Shown here: positions 1 through 11,793 of the stretch, piece after piece | How positions within the stretch are numbered: position 1 is the stretch's first letter | Layout: the number at the start of each line of letters is the position of its first letter | Origin: Phascolomyces articulosus | Taxonomy: Eukaryota > Mucoromycota > Mucoromycetes > Mucorales > Lichtheimiaceae | Length of the DNA: 64,000 bases | Assembly (NCBI GenBank): GCA_025677815.1 | Contig: JAIXMP010000020.1 | Span: forward strand, 124,001 to 188,000 | Direction: 5' to 3' | Notes under the pieces: generated by a model | Databases searched by the model: none | What the model saw: only the letters and a program-made list of their open reading frames with translations | What the model was told of the DNA's origin: nothing | Made by a program: the position numbers and the translations under genes

Positions 1-1754
1 TATTACATACATTATAATTCCTTGAATTATATTTTTTTTAAAGAAATTTGATTTGTGTATTATAAAATACATATACTGATATATATAATACGTAAAAATT
101 ATGTATCGTATGAATACAATACAAATAAAATTACCAATTTTTATTGTTTTTGAATCATTTAGATTCATAAATGATGATGGTTTGCATATATAAAAAAAAT
201 TACCTTTTTTTTAGGTAACAAACAAATATTTGCATGGTGCTACCCACGCGTTAATAATAAAGCATCGCTATAAATCTAATATCTCTAATTCCGTATATAT
301 AACGGGAAATTCCAAAAGTTTGTTTTTATATGTGTATTCATATGATGCTGTAGGAGTATCCAACCGGATCAAGTAAAATAAGGTTCGATATATAGAAAAC
401 ATAACCTTGATAGGTACTAGCTACCTCGCGGGGAAGGATGCTGTTGCGTAATCGATATAAACCGGGTTCGCTTTTCCGGAGGTGCATGATTTTTATCGTA
501 AATCAACAATATGGGGGGAGGGGGGAAGGATAAAAAGAAACCATAATAATCAGATCAAATAGACAGAAAAAGATCAATCAAATAGCTAACACCATGTGTC
601 ACTCTATCTAAATCTTGATAACTACTCTTACATATATTTGAGAAAAAAAAAAGATTCAAAAACCTTGTTTTTCATATACCGCGAGTTAATAGCTTGATAC
701 GGACCTAGGTATATATTATTTGATTATCGGATGAAAGTACACACTAATACGACTCCTCTTTGTCCGTTTGTTTTCTTTTTACGTTAAAAAGACTGTTGAT
801 GGTATCCATTATTTTTCGTGTAGAAATACTCTTTACACCATCACTTTTATCTTTTAGACTTCAATATCCTAACTCTGGTGGATACATATTGAGTGTTTAT
901 AATCAAGTGTAGATAGAATGGTGATGAAAAAAAAAACAATATATATATAGAGATGATATTCAAAAAAGAAAGTTAAATGATAATAAAAAAAGCATTTGCT
1001 AATAAAATGCTCTTTGAAAAAAAAACTACGTATATATTCATGGATGCTTGTGCTAAAGTGGTTGTTTCTTAAGTATCTCCATTGACGCACTGTCGAGTTT
1101 TTACACTGCAAAATGTGTAAAGTTATAATGAATCAAACCAGTGGTATAGAATACGATATAAGAAGATAAAACAAAATACACTTGTTACATAGTATTATTA
1201 TTTAAATAAATAGAACTGTATTTATTTCCATAATTATGAATTTGCATCAACATCAAACATGAGGTACAGAATTTTTCAGGGAAAATAGGTACAGTACTTG
1301 GTTCCTTGAACACTGTTCGTCCCTGTTGCCCTACCGCAGTATTTATTTCAGGTACAGGTTTTCGAAGATTCACACCATGAGATGCATGTCTATTATCATA
1401 TAAGCCAATACACTATTTTTGTCTTTTATCTATTAATATGCTAGGAAATAATGTTTAGCACATGAACAACTATATTACATTCCTGCTTGTAAAGCTGAGG
1501 AAGAATGTAATGCTTTTAACTGATATAAAAATTAAAACCAGGGAAAATATTTCCTCATAAAAAGTGTGGAGGAATGCTGATGTATGTGACACAAGTCTTA
1601 AAACAAATTCAACTATCCGAATGATTTTCCCTTGTACAATTCTGATAAAGTTTGAGATTTTTTCGTTATCTTTTTTTAGTCATTAAAAAATTGTGCTGGT
1701 CAGTCGAAATTTCTTTTACCAAACAATTCCGCTCATATATATAATCACAGTAAT
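1..1754. other. intergenic, no supported gene
   Basis: AT-rich DNA with short open frames only. The longest, on the minus strand at 1185-1373 (62 codons), matches no family I recognise and has no convincing splice partners. There are homopolymer A/T runs and a G run near 510-526. I see no RNA gene, terminal repeat or coding remnant here. Confidence 0.6.
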
Positions 1755-1762
1755 TATAAATA
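1755..1762 (+). promoter_or_regulatory. TATA box of first NmrA-like gene
   Basis: TATAAATA lies 92 nt upstream of the ATG at 1847. The second paralog has the same octamer 94 nt upstream of its own ATG, which suggests the promoter was duplicated with the gene. Confidence 0.5.
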
Positions 1763-1846
1763 GTATCAGAATTCAGGTAAAACTATTAAATTCCTTTTCT
1801 TTCCCAAATTCAACAAATTCTTCAATAAGGATAAAAAAAAGTAATT

Positions 1847-2689
1847 ATGGCTGAAAAATATTATCTTACCGGCGCAACAGGTCAGATTGGTAAAGTAGTA
1901 CTCCAAGAACTCGTCAAGGCTGGTGTACAAATTACTGTATATACACGTTCACCCGATAAAGTACCCAAGGCCAATAATATCACTATTGTGGAGGGTGATT
2001 TCAAGGATTTGACCCCATTTGAAAACTCCATTGCTGGCCACACACGTCTTTTTCTCCTTATCGCCGACCGTGACAATTTAACCAACATTAAAATTGCAAT
2101 GGGCACGCGGGCTTACGCAGCTGGTGTGAAACAAATTGTCGATTTATCTGCCAAACGACTACCATATCGTAGTTATAATGGGTTGCATATTCATGAACTT
2201 GCAGAAGATGCCTTGTATGCCATCAAGGATCGAGGTTATCATGTGGCACTTCGTCCAACCAACTTTATGTCCAATATGAATTTCTTTGATATCGTGAAAA
2301 AACAAGACAGAATTGTGGATACTGCCGATCCTGATGAAAAACAAGAATGGATCTCAACCACGGATATTGGTCTTGCAGGTGCTAGAATTTTACTCCAACC
2401 TGTTGAAAAACACAAGGATGCTACTTATGAATTGGTGGGGGCTATTGCAACACCTGCTGAACGTGCTGCCATTTTATCCAAAGTAACAGGACGTCAAATT
2501 ACTTATACCCAACTTCCTGTTCAAGAACTCTATGACTATTATATCAATGGGGGATTTACTCCAGATCTTTCTTATTATTTAGCAACTTACCAAGTGGTGG
2601 ACCCAGTTTCGAGAGGATTACCACTTTTATTAGGCCGTGCTCCAGAGTCCGTTGAAGTTTGGGTAGAGAATAATAAACACTTATTTTAA
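1847..2689 (+). CDS. NmrA-like NAD(P)-binding protein, paralog 1
   Basis: Single-exon gene of 280 residues. The N-terminus reads YYLTGATGQIGK; the GATGxIG Rossmann motif at residues 9-15 is the dinucleotide-binding loop of atypical short-chain reductases of the NmrA/HSCARG/TMR group. Conserved family blocks follow (GDFKDLTPFENSIAGHTRLF near 50-70, LRPTNFM near 136-142). The family includes redox-sensing regulators without catalysis and true NAD(P)H reductases; the usual catalytic Tyr-x-x-x-Lys is not evident, so activity cannot be assigned. There is no signal peptide or membrane segment, so it is probably cytosolic. The paralog at 4429-5360 is very similar through the whole length, including the last residues (NNKHLF). 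The coding exon is GC-richer than the flanks. The ATG follows an A-rich leader. Confidence 0.85.
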   Translation: MAEKYYLTGATGQIGKVVLQELVKAGVQITVYTRSPDKVPKANNITIVEGDFKDLTPFENSIAGHTRLFLLIADRDNLTNIKIAMGTRAYAAGVKQIVDLSAKRLPYRSYNGLHIHELAEDALYAIKDRGYHVALRPTNFMSNMNFFDIVKKQDRIVDTADPDEKQEWISTTDIGLAGARILLQPVEKHKDATYELVGAIATPAERAAILSKVTGRQITYTQLPVQELYDYYINGGFTPDLSYYLATYQVVDPVSRGLPLLLGRAPESVEVWVENNKHLF

Positions 2690-4334
2690 TTTATTTTTTT
2701 TTATAAATAATTGTGTATATATAAACTATATTGTGAATATTATCTATCATATGGTCTTTCTTTAAAAAAATGTGTTATATAGTCATTTACCTACTTTAAC
2801 TTTACAAAAACGACATTGATAGAGATGGGATTATAATTTTAACTTTTTATTTAAAAGCATAATAAGGATGATACATTATAGTAATCTATTGAATAAATCC
2901 GGAATTGTGGAAACGTTTAAAGTTGTATATTTTTTGAGAATCCATAATTACACACTCCTATAAGCCACCATTTTCGTTTTCATCCCAAGATTTGATTTGT
3001 CTCAAGCCATGATCAGCCGTGTTACAATATAATTCAATCCGCTCGGATATTATAAATTTACCTTTTTTTTTTTGAATATATTATATATTCAACACTATAG
3101 AAGCTTCTACTTTATAACGCAATACCTGAAAAAGTATTTAAATTTAATTCTGATTAATGGGTAGTAGCTAGATGAAGTATATTGTTTTATAAAAAAACCA
3201 AAATGACTATATACGTAGGTGAAGTTAATGCATTTTTATAAGATGTTTCTAGTACCTATATCGGCTCCTTTCTGATAAAGAAACATATCAAGGATAAGTT
3301 TATTCAAATGAAATGTATCAATGTTTTATGATAATACATACATCATCCATCCCTGCACAGTTTTTTATACACTATTTGTTAAGTCACCATCGCCATTATT
3401 TTGATCCTTTACTTCTGATCTGTACCGTTCTCCCAAGTGGTTGCCATTACTATCATTGTTTCAAGTAAATTAAATTGAAATAGGATTAGCAACGAGAAAT
3501 CAGATACACTCCCTTGCTTCCTTAGATCTAATTTGCATTCCTAAAAATACCTAACGCTGTTAATCTTGGCGTAGTTGTTGTTGCACAGTTTTTGTACGAT
3601 GGGATACATATTTTCAGGCATTTTAAGATATAATTATATTGATATAAACTTGTATTTCTATACAAATGCATCAAACGAGCGATGAAGAATCATAAATCCA
3701 TGTACTTGTAGATTCATATGAAGCCATTTATATAAATATCAATAAAAGTATAGCACACTCCTCCTATTGGTGGTTTTGATGGGTTTTCTTCTATATATTC
3801 TTCCTATAACAAATGATATGGCACGGAGCGCGTGTTATATCCGAAAAGATAGTTCTTGATAAAATATTATACAGAGTTTTCTTTCATTAATATGTGAAAC
3901 ATCAGCTGCTTATGTGCATGAATATTTTATCATTAAGCGGTTTCGAAAAGTGGGTTTTACACCGACATGTTTATTTGCGTATAACGTTGATAGCAATATC
4001 AATAATAATCATTTAGATAGGATACACAGTTAATCCAATGTTTTCACACCATTTTATACCATAAAAGCTCTCCAGTAGTAATAGCTGATATGAGCCCATT
4101 ACTATGATAGTCATAATAAAAAAAAAGAATCACATTACGCTTTGGATTTTCCAACACTTCTTGTATGACAAAGCTTTGTTTGTAATTAGAAGGTAGGACA
4201 CAACAAAATAATTATGCATCAAATGTACTTAGAGTTTGTTTCCGTAAATAACTCTAGAAATATATGCAGGTTTATTTTTTGGCCTCCGTAACATGCATTT
4301 AGTATATACAAAGAGCTTTTAGCCAACAAAAAAA
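2690..4334. other. intergenic between NmrA-like paralogs
   Basis: About 1.65 kb of AT-rich DNA between the duplicated genes. I see no open frame of note, no transposon end and no obvious relic of a third copy. Confidence 0.5.
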
Positions 4335-4342
4335 TATAAATA
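4335..4342 (+). promoter_or_regulatory. TATA box of second NmrA-like gene
   Basis: TATAAATA, 94 nt upstream of the ATG at 4429; matches the element and spacing in front of paralog 1. Confidence 0.5.
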
Positions 4343-4428
4343 CATAAAAGGTTGGTTTTTCTTTTTTCACATCTTTTCCAATAACACATTATTTGCCAAC
4401 AACAACAACAACAAAAGTACGAAACAGA

Positions 4429-5360
4429 ATGACTCTCGAAAATGAAAATATCTATATATTAGGAGCTACAGGACGAGTGGGTTCGGTGATCGTACCTGAA
4501 CTTATCAAAGCAGGAGCGCGCGTCACCGTTTATGTGCGTTCCCCAGAAAAAATACAAAAAGCTGAAAACCTTACTGTTGTCCAAGGCGATTATAATAACC
4601 TAACTCCATTTGAAAAGACTATTGGTGGTCATACGCGTCTTTTCTTACTTGTTGCTGACCGTGAAGACCTTGATAGGATAAAAATTGCGTTTGGTACAAG
4701 AGCATACGCCGCTGGTGTAAAGCAAATTGTTGAACTCTCAGCCAGACGATTGCCATGGCGAAGTTACAATGTGGTACACGTACACCAACAAGCAGAAGAC
4801 GCACTGTACGCAATCAAGGATCGTGGATATCACGTCGTACTTCGTCCAACCAATTTTATGACCAATATGACGGATTATGATACCATCAAGAATAATAATG
4901 AAATTGTAGATTCAGCTGATCCAAATGAACAGGTTTGTCTTTATTTCCTCAGTGATCTTCAAAAAAAAAAGATGATTCTGTTGGTTAATGGAAAAAAATT
5001 TAAATTATTTAGCAAGAGTGGATTTCGCCTGCAGATATTGGTCATGTGGCTGCAAGAATTTTGGTGGAACCGATGGAGAAGCACAAAGATGTGGCTTACG
5101 AACTGATCGGCGACATTAAAACACCTGCTCAACGAGCTGAAATTATCTCCAAAGTGACAGGACGTAATATATCTTACAAGCAACTCTCTGTTCAAGAAAT
5201 GTACGATTTTTTCATCAATGCAGGTGAAACAACTTCTATGGCCTATTATATGTCAACCTATCAGTTTGTTAGTCCTATTTCCAGAGGATTACCCTTATTA
5301 TTGGGTCGACCACAAGAAGGACTTGAAGTATGGGCAGCCAATAACAAACACCTGTTTTAG
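4429..5360 (+). CDS. NmrA-like NAD(P)-binding protein, paralog 2 (one intron)
   Basis: Two exons, 4429-4932 and 5013-5360, separated by an 80-nt GT-AG intron, give 283 residues. Splicing restores the block DPNEQQEWISPADIG, which aligns with DPDEKQEWISTTDIG of paralog 1, so the intron call is firm. The Rossmann motif is GATGRVG. The first ATG of the frame is at 4429; an upstream in-frame TTG at 4393 opens a Thr-rich stretch but is not a credible eukaryotic start. Role as for paralog 1: an NmrA/TMR-type NAD(P)-binding protein, either a reductase or a redox-sensing regulator. The pair probably arose by local duplication. Only this copy has the intron, so one copy gained or lost it. Confidence 0.85.
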
Positions 5361-6268
5361 TTTCATAATCCGGGATGTCGGGAAGGATGGTAATAAAAAT
5401 TGTATGAAGGGGTATTTTTTTTTTATTTTTGTTAAAAAGAAGTTCTTAAGACTTTTTTTTTGGAAGAATGAATAAAATAAAAAAGAACAAAAGAAATATT
5501 TGGATTAGAAACATCAAAGACTATGATGGTTTTACAAGAAATTGAAAAACAAAAGCTCTTTTGGTGATCATTCAAAGTTATGATTTTCAGAGTAAAATCA
5601 TATGGAATCCATGAGGATTTAAATTACTCTTTTAAATTGTTCGTCCCCTTCTCTCATGTGTGTGTTGGCAATCTATTTAAACGCAAAGTAAACTCTTTGT
5701 TTGACTATTACCTTATATGTATAATTTATCAGTTCATCCATTCGTTATGTGTGAAACAATATGTATGGTTCGAAAGGAATCAATTTTCTTTCAAATGACC
5801 TTTGTTTCAGATCTACTGCGCAACCAACTGAATATCTATCTATAGTATATTGATGATGATAACAAATTCAATAAATTATCATAGTAATGCTAGTATTTGA
5901 TTGTCATGAGGATTATTAATATGTACATATAATACATGAACAAAAACTTGTCGCAGTAAAAAACTGCATAAGAGGAAGAAGAAACATGCAGTTGTGGGCA
6001 AAATATTCATAACCAGTGAAATCTATCAACAATGATGTATACTGCAACATTATTCGTCGATCGGACTGTAGAAATTTGTATTATAAACTAGTCAAACTTG
6101 TTCGAAAAAAATTTTTTTTTCTGCGAATCGAGGTTTATTTGTGTCCGCTGCCCCTCGGAAATTGTTTGTTCTCCCCTTTCTTTTCTCTCTACCTTTTTTT
6201 TTTCTAATCGGGCTCATTACCTGCTGCCCATCCCCTCTCTTCATATTTCCCGACTAGCTTCATATAAC
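5361..6268. other. intergenic and EF3 leader
   Basis: No gene supported. The last ~100 nt before the EF3 ATG are rich in C and T (6160-6260), a leader type common for highly expressed fungal translation genes. A 63-codon frame at 6016-6207 is a shadow of this low-complexity tract. Confidence 0.5.
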
Positions 6269-9200
6269 ATGCCAGCTGCCGCCGCTCAAAACGCTCAAAG
6301 CAACGTCGAAGTCAAGAAGTTGGCTGCTCCCGTCGAAGGAGAGTCCAAGAAGGTCAAGGAGCTCTTGAAGACTCTTTCTGGAGCTGCTGATGCCGATCGT
6401 GAAGCTGCTGCTCAAGAGATTGCTGCTTTCGTCGCCGCCAACGGTGTCCAATCTCTCAAGCAATACGGTATTATTGATGCCATCACCAAGGATTTTGGTA
6501 ACAAGAAGAACGCTGGTGCCCGTCAATCCGCCGTTGCCGCTGTTAAGGCTTTGACCGACAACTCTCTTGAAGGTCAAGTTGAAGCTTACATCATTCCTTT
6601 CTTGGCTAACCTTTTGGAACTCCAAGCTGACAAGCAAGCTGCTGTCAAGAACGCTGCTTTGGAAGCCGCCAAGAACATGATTGTCAAGTTCAACACCTAT
6701 GCTACTGCCATCTTTATCCCTCTCATCTTGGAAGGTTTGGGTAACTCCTGCAAGTGGCAAACTAAGATGCTCTCCTTAGCCCTTTTGGATGAGCTCGTCA
6801 AGTCTAAGGATAAGGAATTCTTCTGGGTTATTCCCGATGTCATTCCCGTCGTCTCTGACTGTATGTGGGATACTAAGGCTGATGTCAAGAAGGCCGCTAC
6901 CACTACCATGGGTAACATCTGTGCTCTGGTTGAAAACAAGGATATTGAACGTTTCATTCCCGCTGTCATTGCTTGTATCAACAAGCCTGAAAACGTCCCT
7001 GAAACCATCCATTTGCTCGGTGCCACCACTTTTGTCCAAGAAGTCGACTCTGCCACTCTTTCCATCATGGTTCCTTTGCTCAGCCGTGGTTTGAACGAGC
7101 GTGCTACTCCCATCAAGCGTAAGTCTGCTCTTATCATTGATAACATGTGTAAGCTTGTCGATGATCCCGAAGTCGCTGCTCCTTTCTTGCCATTGTTGTT
7201 GCCCGCTCTTGAAAAGATTCAAGATGTTGTCGCTGACCCCGAATGTCGTGGTGTTGTCCAAAAGGCTCTTGCCACTTTGGCCCGTGTTGGTGGTGGTAAC
7301 ATTGAAATCCTTACCACTGCTGATAAGGCTACCCGTGTCACCAACGCTTTCAAGGAATTGTTGCCCGCTGATATTGATGAATTCTATGGTGCTACCGTCA
7401 AGTATCTTGGTGATGTTGCTTTGGCTCTCTGTGTTGCCAAGAACTTCTTCAAGGATGCCTGGCTTAAGGCCTTGACCCCCTACGTCAAGTTGTTCGTTGC
7501 TGATGCCGAATCCGTCATCTCCAAGGCTCTTGATAAGTGTGAGGAAGCTGTCACTCCTAAGGACCCCGAAGAAGAAGATGATGAAGGTGAAGATCTTTGC
7601 AACTGTGAATTCTCTCTTGCTTATGGTGCTAAGATTCTTTTGAACCGTACCGCTCTCCGTCTTAAGCGTGGTCGTCGTTATGGTCTCTGTGGTCACAACG
7701 GTTGTGGTATGTATTTTGTTTTTTATTTTATTGACTGGGTTCAATTTGTTGGGGTGGTGAATTTGTGGTAACAAAAGGAAGAAACTAACGTCATTTATTT
7801 TTATTTTGTTAAATAGGTAAGTCCACCCTCATGCGTGCCATTGCCAACGAACAAGTCGATGGTTTCCCTCCCAAGTCTGAATTGAAGACTGTCTATGTCG
7901 AACACGATATCGATGGTTCCGAAGCTGATACTCCTTTGGTTGACTTCATTCTTGCTTCCGAAGGTGTTGAAACCAAGGATCGTGAACAAGTCGCTAAGAT
8001 CCTCCGTGACTATGGTTTCTCTGAAGAAATGGTCACCTCCATGGCCATTGGCTCTCTTTCTGGTGGTTGGAAGATGAAGCTCGCTCTTGCTCGTGCTATG
8101 TTGATGAATGCTGATATCTTGCTTTTGGACGAACCTACTAACCATTTGGACGTTGTTAACGTTGCTTGGTTGGAAAACTACTTGCTTGGTTTGAAGACTG
8201 TCACCTCCATCATTGTTTCTCACGACTCTGGTTTCTTGGATCATGTCTGTTCCGATATCATTCACTACGAAAAGAACTACAAGCTTAAGCGTTATAAGGG
8301 TAACCTTTCCGAATTCGTCAAGAAGGTCCCTACCGCTGCCGCTTACTACTCTTTGGAAGAATCCCAACTTGCTTTCCGTTTCCCTGAACCCGGTTTCTTG
8401 GAAGGTATCAAGACCAAGGAACGTGCTATCTTGAAGATGAAGAACGTTGACTTCCAATATCCCGGTACTTCCCGCAAGCAACTTAAGAACATTACTATGC
8501 AATGTTCTTTGGCTTCCCGTGTTGCCGTCATTGGTCCTAACGGTGCCGGTATGTATAAATTTTTTTGAGTTTGTCTGAATTTTTATTTTGATCTGGGAAT
8601 TTTTTTTGTCTAACGTTAAGCCACAAATTTTTAATGAATTAGGTAAATCTACTTTGATCAAGTTGTTGACTGGTGAAATGGAATCCGAAATTGGTACTGT
8701 CTGGAAGCATCCTAACTTGCGTATTGCCTACGTCGCTCAACACGCTTTCCATCACATTGAAAAGCACTTGGACAGCACTCCTAACGAATATATCCAATGG
8801 CGTTACGCTACTGGTGAAGATCGTGAAGAATTGGACAAGGTTGACCGTGTCATCAATGAAGAAGAAGAAAAGCAAATGTCTCAAGCTTTCGTCATCGAAG
8901 GTGAAAAGCGCGTTGTTGAAGAAATTGTTGGCCGTCGTAAGCTCAAGCAATCCTACGAATACGAAATCTCTTGGAAGGGCAAGTCCTCCGTTGAAAACAC
9001 TTGGATCTCCCGTCAACGTCTTGAACAAATGGGTTTCAGCAAGAAGATTGCCGAAGTTGATGCTCAAGAAGCCGCCAAGTTGGGTCTTAACCGTCCCTTG
9101 ACCTCCAAGGAAATTGAAAAGCACTTGAACGAAGTTGGTTTGGAACCTGAATTTGCCACTCACTCCCGTATCCGTGGTTTGTCTGGTGGTCAAAAGGTCA

Positions 9201-9616
9201 AGTTGGTCATTGGTGCTGCCATGTGGAACAAGCCTCACATGTTGGTTCTTGACGAACCTACCAATTACTTGGATCGTGACTCCCTTGGTGCTTTGGCTGG
9301 CGCTATCAAGGAATATGGTGGTGGTGTTGTTATTGTTACTCACAACCGTCAATTCTCTGAAGCTCTCTGTAACGAAGTCTGGAAGGTTGACAATGGTGAA
9401 CTTGTTGCCTCTGGCCACAACTGGGTCTCTGGTAACGGTACTACCGCCATCAAGGAAGAAGAAGCTGAAGACCAAGTTGATGCTCAAGGTAACACCATCA
9501 AGGCTGTTAAGAAGAAGGAAAAATTGAGCTCCAAGGAACTCCGTAAGAAGAAGAAGGAACGTATGGAACGTCGTAAGCGTGGTGAAGAAGTTTACTCTGA
9601 TGAAGATGAATGGTAA
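6269..9616 (+). CDS. translation elongation factor 3 (EF3)
   Basis: Three exons (6269-7706, 7817-8548, 8643-9616) encode 1047 residues, close to the ~1044 usual for fungal EF3, an ABC-F ATPase that helps release deacylated tRNA from the ribosomal E site. Order: alanine-rich N-terminus; HEAT repeats to about residue 320; ABC1 with Walker A GHNGCGKST (~475-483), signature LSGGWKMK and Walker [13 protein letters not shown]2 with Walker A GPNGAGKST (~719-727), a chromodomain-like insertion around [18 protein letters not shown], signature LSGGQKVK and LDEPTNY; then a lysine-rich ribosome-binding tail. Both introns fall in a glycine codon of a Walker A motif, in phase 1. Codon use is strongly biased (C/T-ending, AAG, GGT), as expected of a highly expressed gene. 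The start at 6269 gives the family's usual N-terminus; upstream in-frame sequence is leader. Confidence 0.97.
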
Positions 9617-9938
9617 AGAAAAAAATTCCAAAAAATCTTAAAAAGTTTATTATATACACATAAAAAACCTTAGAGTAGACTTTTCCTTTTTTATTTTTCC
9701 TCCTATTATTTCCTTATTTCATCATTGTATTTTTTCCCTATTCGCACACCCACAACCCACACGTTTTGTAATTTCTTCATACTTTTTTATCATCGGCATC
9801 TCGCTATCAAAAATTATTTACAATTTGTCTATTGCCTCAAAGAGAGAAAAAAAACTTATAAAAGTTATTTTTGTTTATATTACAACACAAACTATCATTT
9901 ATTCTTTGTCATTTGGATGGGATTGGGAAAGAAAGATA

Positions 9939-11793
9939 TCATATCTTTGTTGTGAATGGTATATCAGGTACATTTTTTAGCATTTTTTTCACTTTTTCCA
10001 ACTCTTTATATTCGGTACCGTTTTGTTCATCTAATCCAAGTGCTTTATAAACACGGATGGCCTCTATCACAATACTTTTTGCTTTGTCGTAATTTTGTCT
10101 ATTGATGAATAATTATTAGATAAAAATGACTATGTAATATCTTTTGATTACTATCTGTGTACCTTACCCATTGAATAGCAGTGATGACAGCTTTTTCAGT
10201 TCATGCGATGTTTCGATACTTGTGGCACCAAACGTATCACGGACTGCTTTAAGTGATGCCATAACGCATTTTGCTGCCTTTTCATAATCTTCTCTTTCTG
10301 CAAAGCGCTCTCCCAATTTATCCATCACTTCACCCCACTGTAAAGCGGATTTATGATAAATAATCTCCTGTAGTTTCGCTGCCGCTACATATTGTCCCTT
10401 TTCTACATGCGTATCTGCTTTTTGTTCGATCTATTTGATGTGATTTTGATATTTGTTAATTTTTTTTTATTGTTGCTGTTGCTTTATCCATTTTCCTTCA
10501 TTTGAATATATATATATATATTTACCATGGCAATTTTCATCCAGTCAGGGCGCTTTTTGCAATCTCTACAACTAACTTGACCAGCGGCAAGTCGTCCTTT
10601 TGAACAATTTGGACATTGATAAATATAGGCAGCATAATTCTCCTCATTGCTGTTTCCAGCATTCCAGATGTAATGAAAAATGTTTAATCAGCATCGGTTC
10701 AAAAGTCTTGTATCCATATTATGACCTACACGTATATATCATTACCTCATTCGGCACGCTCCACATTGGCAGTGGAAGAAATATAACGTTTGCAAGGAAT
10801 TTTGTCGAGCCTCCTTTTCATGTTTTGCCGCTGTAAACGCATAGCTAATGCAAATTTGTTCTTGGGGTGGAATATCCCTTGATGCTCTAACGCGTAATAA
10901 ACATGGATCATGGCCAGGATCTTTGCCAAAATAAGCAATAGCATTAGGATCACAGCTATGATTTATCTTGCTAGCAGAAAGGTAGATGGCTTTTCCTAGT
11001 ATTTCAGTAACTCCCCACTCATGGTTCGTTTCGCGAATGGCAATTGTGTTACATCGTATTTGGCCCTGAATTTCAGCAAGTTCATTCACTGCATTATCTC
11101 GAATAAGATGGAGAACAGCTGCAATCATTTGAGCCTTTTCTCGGTACTTCTTCCTATCAGAAAGGCCATGTTTATCTAAATTTGAAACGAGCGACGGGAT
11201 TTTTGCCTTCGTCATGATGATATTTTTTTTAGTATGATTCATGCTACACGCAACCTTTTTTAAACAAGTGGACAAGGAGAGAGCAAAAAAAAAAAAAAAA
11301 AACTTACCTGGTTACTAATAAAATAAGATTTAAGTATCATTGGTGTTTCACCTGTATGAAATTGAAAGTTCTCTTGGGTCATATCTATATACTTGGACAG
11401 TTCTGGAAAACGACAGAGCCACCTATGGCTGGAAGACCAATGACGCGCTTCACACTTTTTATTGCAATAATGGAGATCCCAGGGACAATTTTTGTTACGA
11501 CATTTAACATCAGCATTACGACGAAAACATTGTGAACATCGATAAAACACCAGAGAATGATCCAAATGCTTTATTTGAGGATATTCTTGAATCACGACTT
11601 TACCAGAACTTATTTTTTGAGTGCTCATCACTGAACTTCCATGTTTCTTCGCGTCCACATGATCTTCAATATGTGCTTTATTCCAACTTGCCGATTCATT
11701 GGGAATAGGTGGCCAAACACGGTAATCAATATGTGCAGGTGTTAGCTTTCTGGTATATTGCGATACGTCGTCAAGGGAAAAGTGCAAATCCAT
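9939..11793 (-). CDS. SMYD-like SET/MYND lysine methyltransferase
   Basis: Five exons on the minus strand (11793-11308, 11254-10746, 10649-10526, 10430-10168, 10098-9939) give 513 residues. A MYND zinc finger near residues 80-125 (C-x2-C-x8-C-x4-C-x6-C-x3-C-x8-H-x3-C) sits in the SET domain, which shows NHSCDPNA (cofactor and substrate site), ISYAF and the post-SET CQCGAC. A second CxxC pair (CPNCSKG...CRDC) and a helical, TPR-like C-terminus follow, as in the SMYD family. These enzymes transfer methyl groups from S-adenosylmethionine to lysines of histones or other proteins; the substrate here is unknown. An in-frame TTG 15 nt upstream was not used as start. The gene converges with EF3, about 320 bp between stops. 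Confidence 0.85.

Noticed and set aside
1185..1373. 62-codon minus frame with a fairly balanced composition
   Set aside because: No recognised motif and no plausible adjoining exons.
5764..5780. GGTTCGA-type sequences (also near 39535 and 51572) considered as tRNA B boxes
   Set aside because: No matching A box or cloverleaf stems nearby; the 51572 one is within chitin synthase coding sequence.
6776..7774. 332-codon minus-strand frame opposite EF3 (and similar long antisense frames to 9631)
   Set aside because: They mirror the strongly biased codons of EF3 on the other strand; no independent motif or start context.
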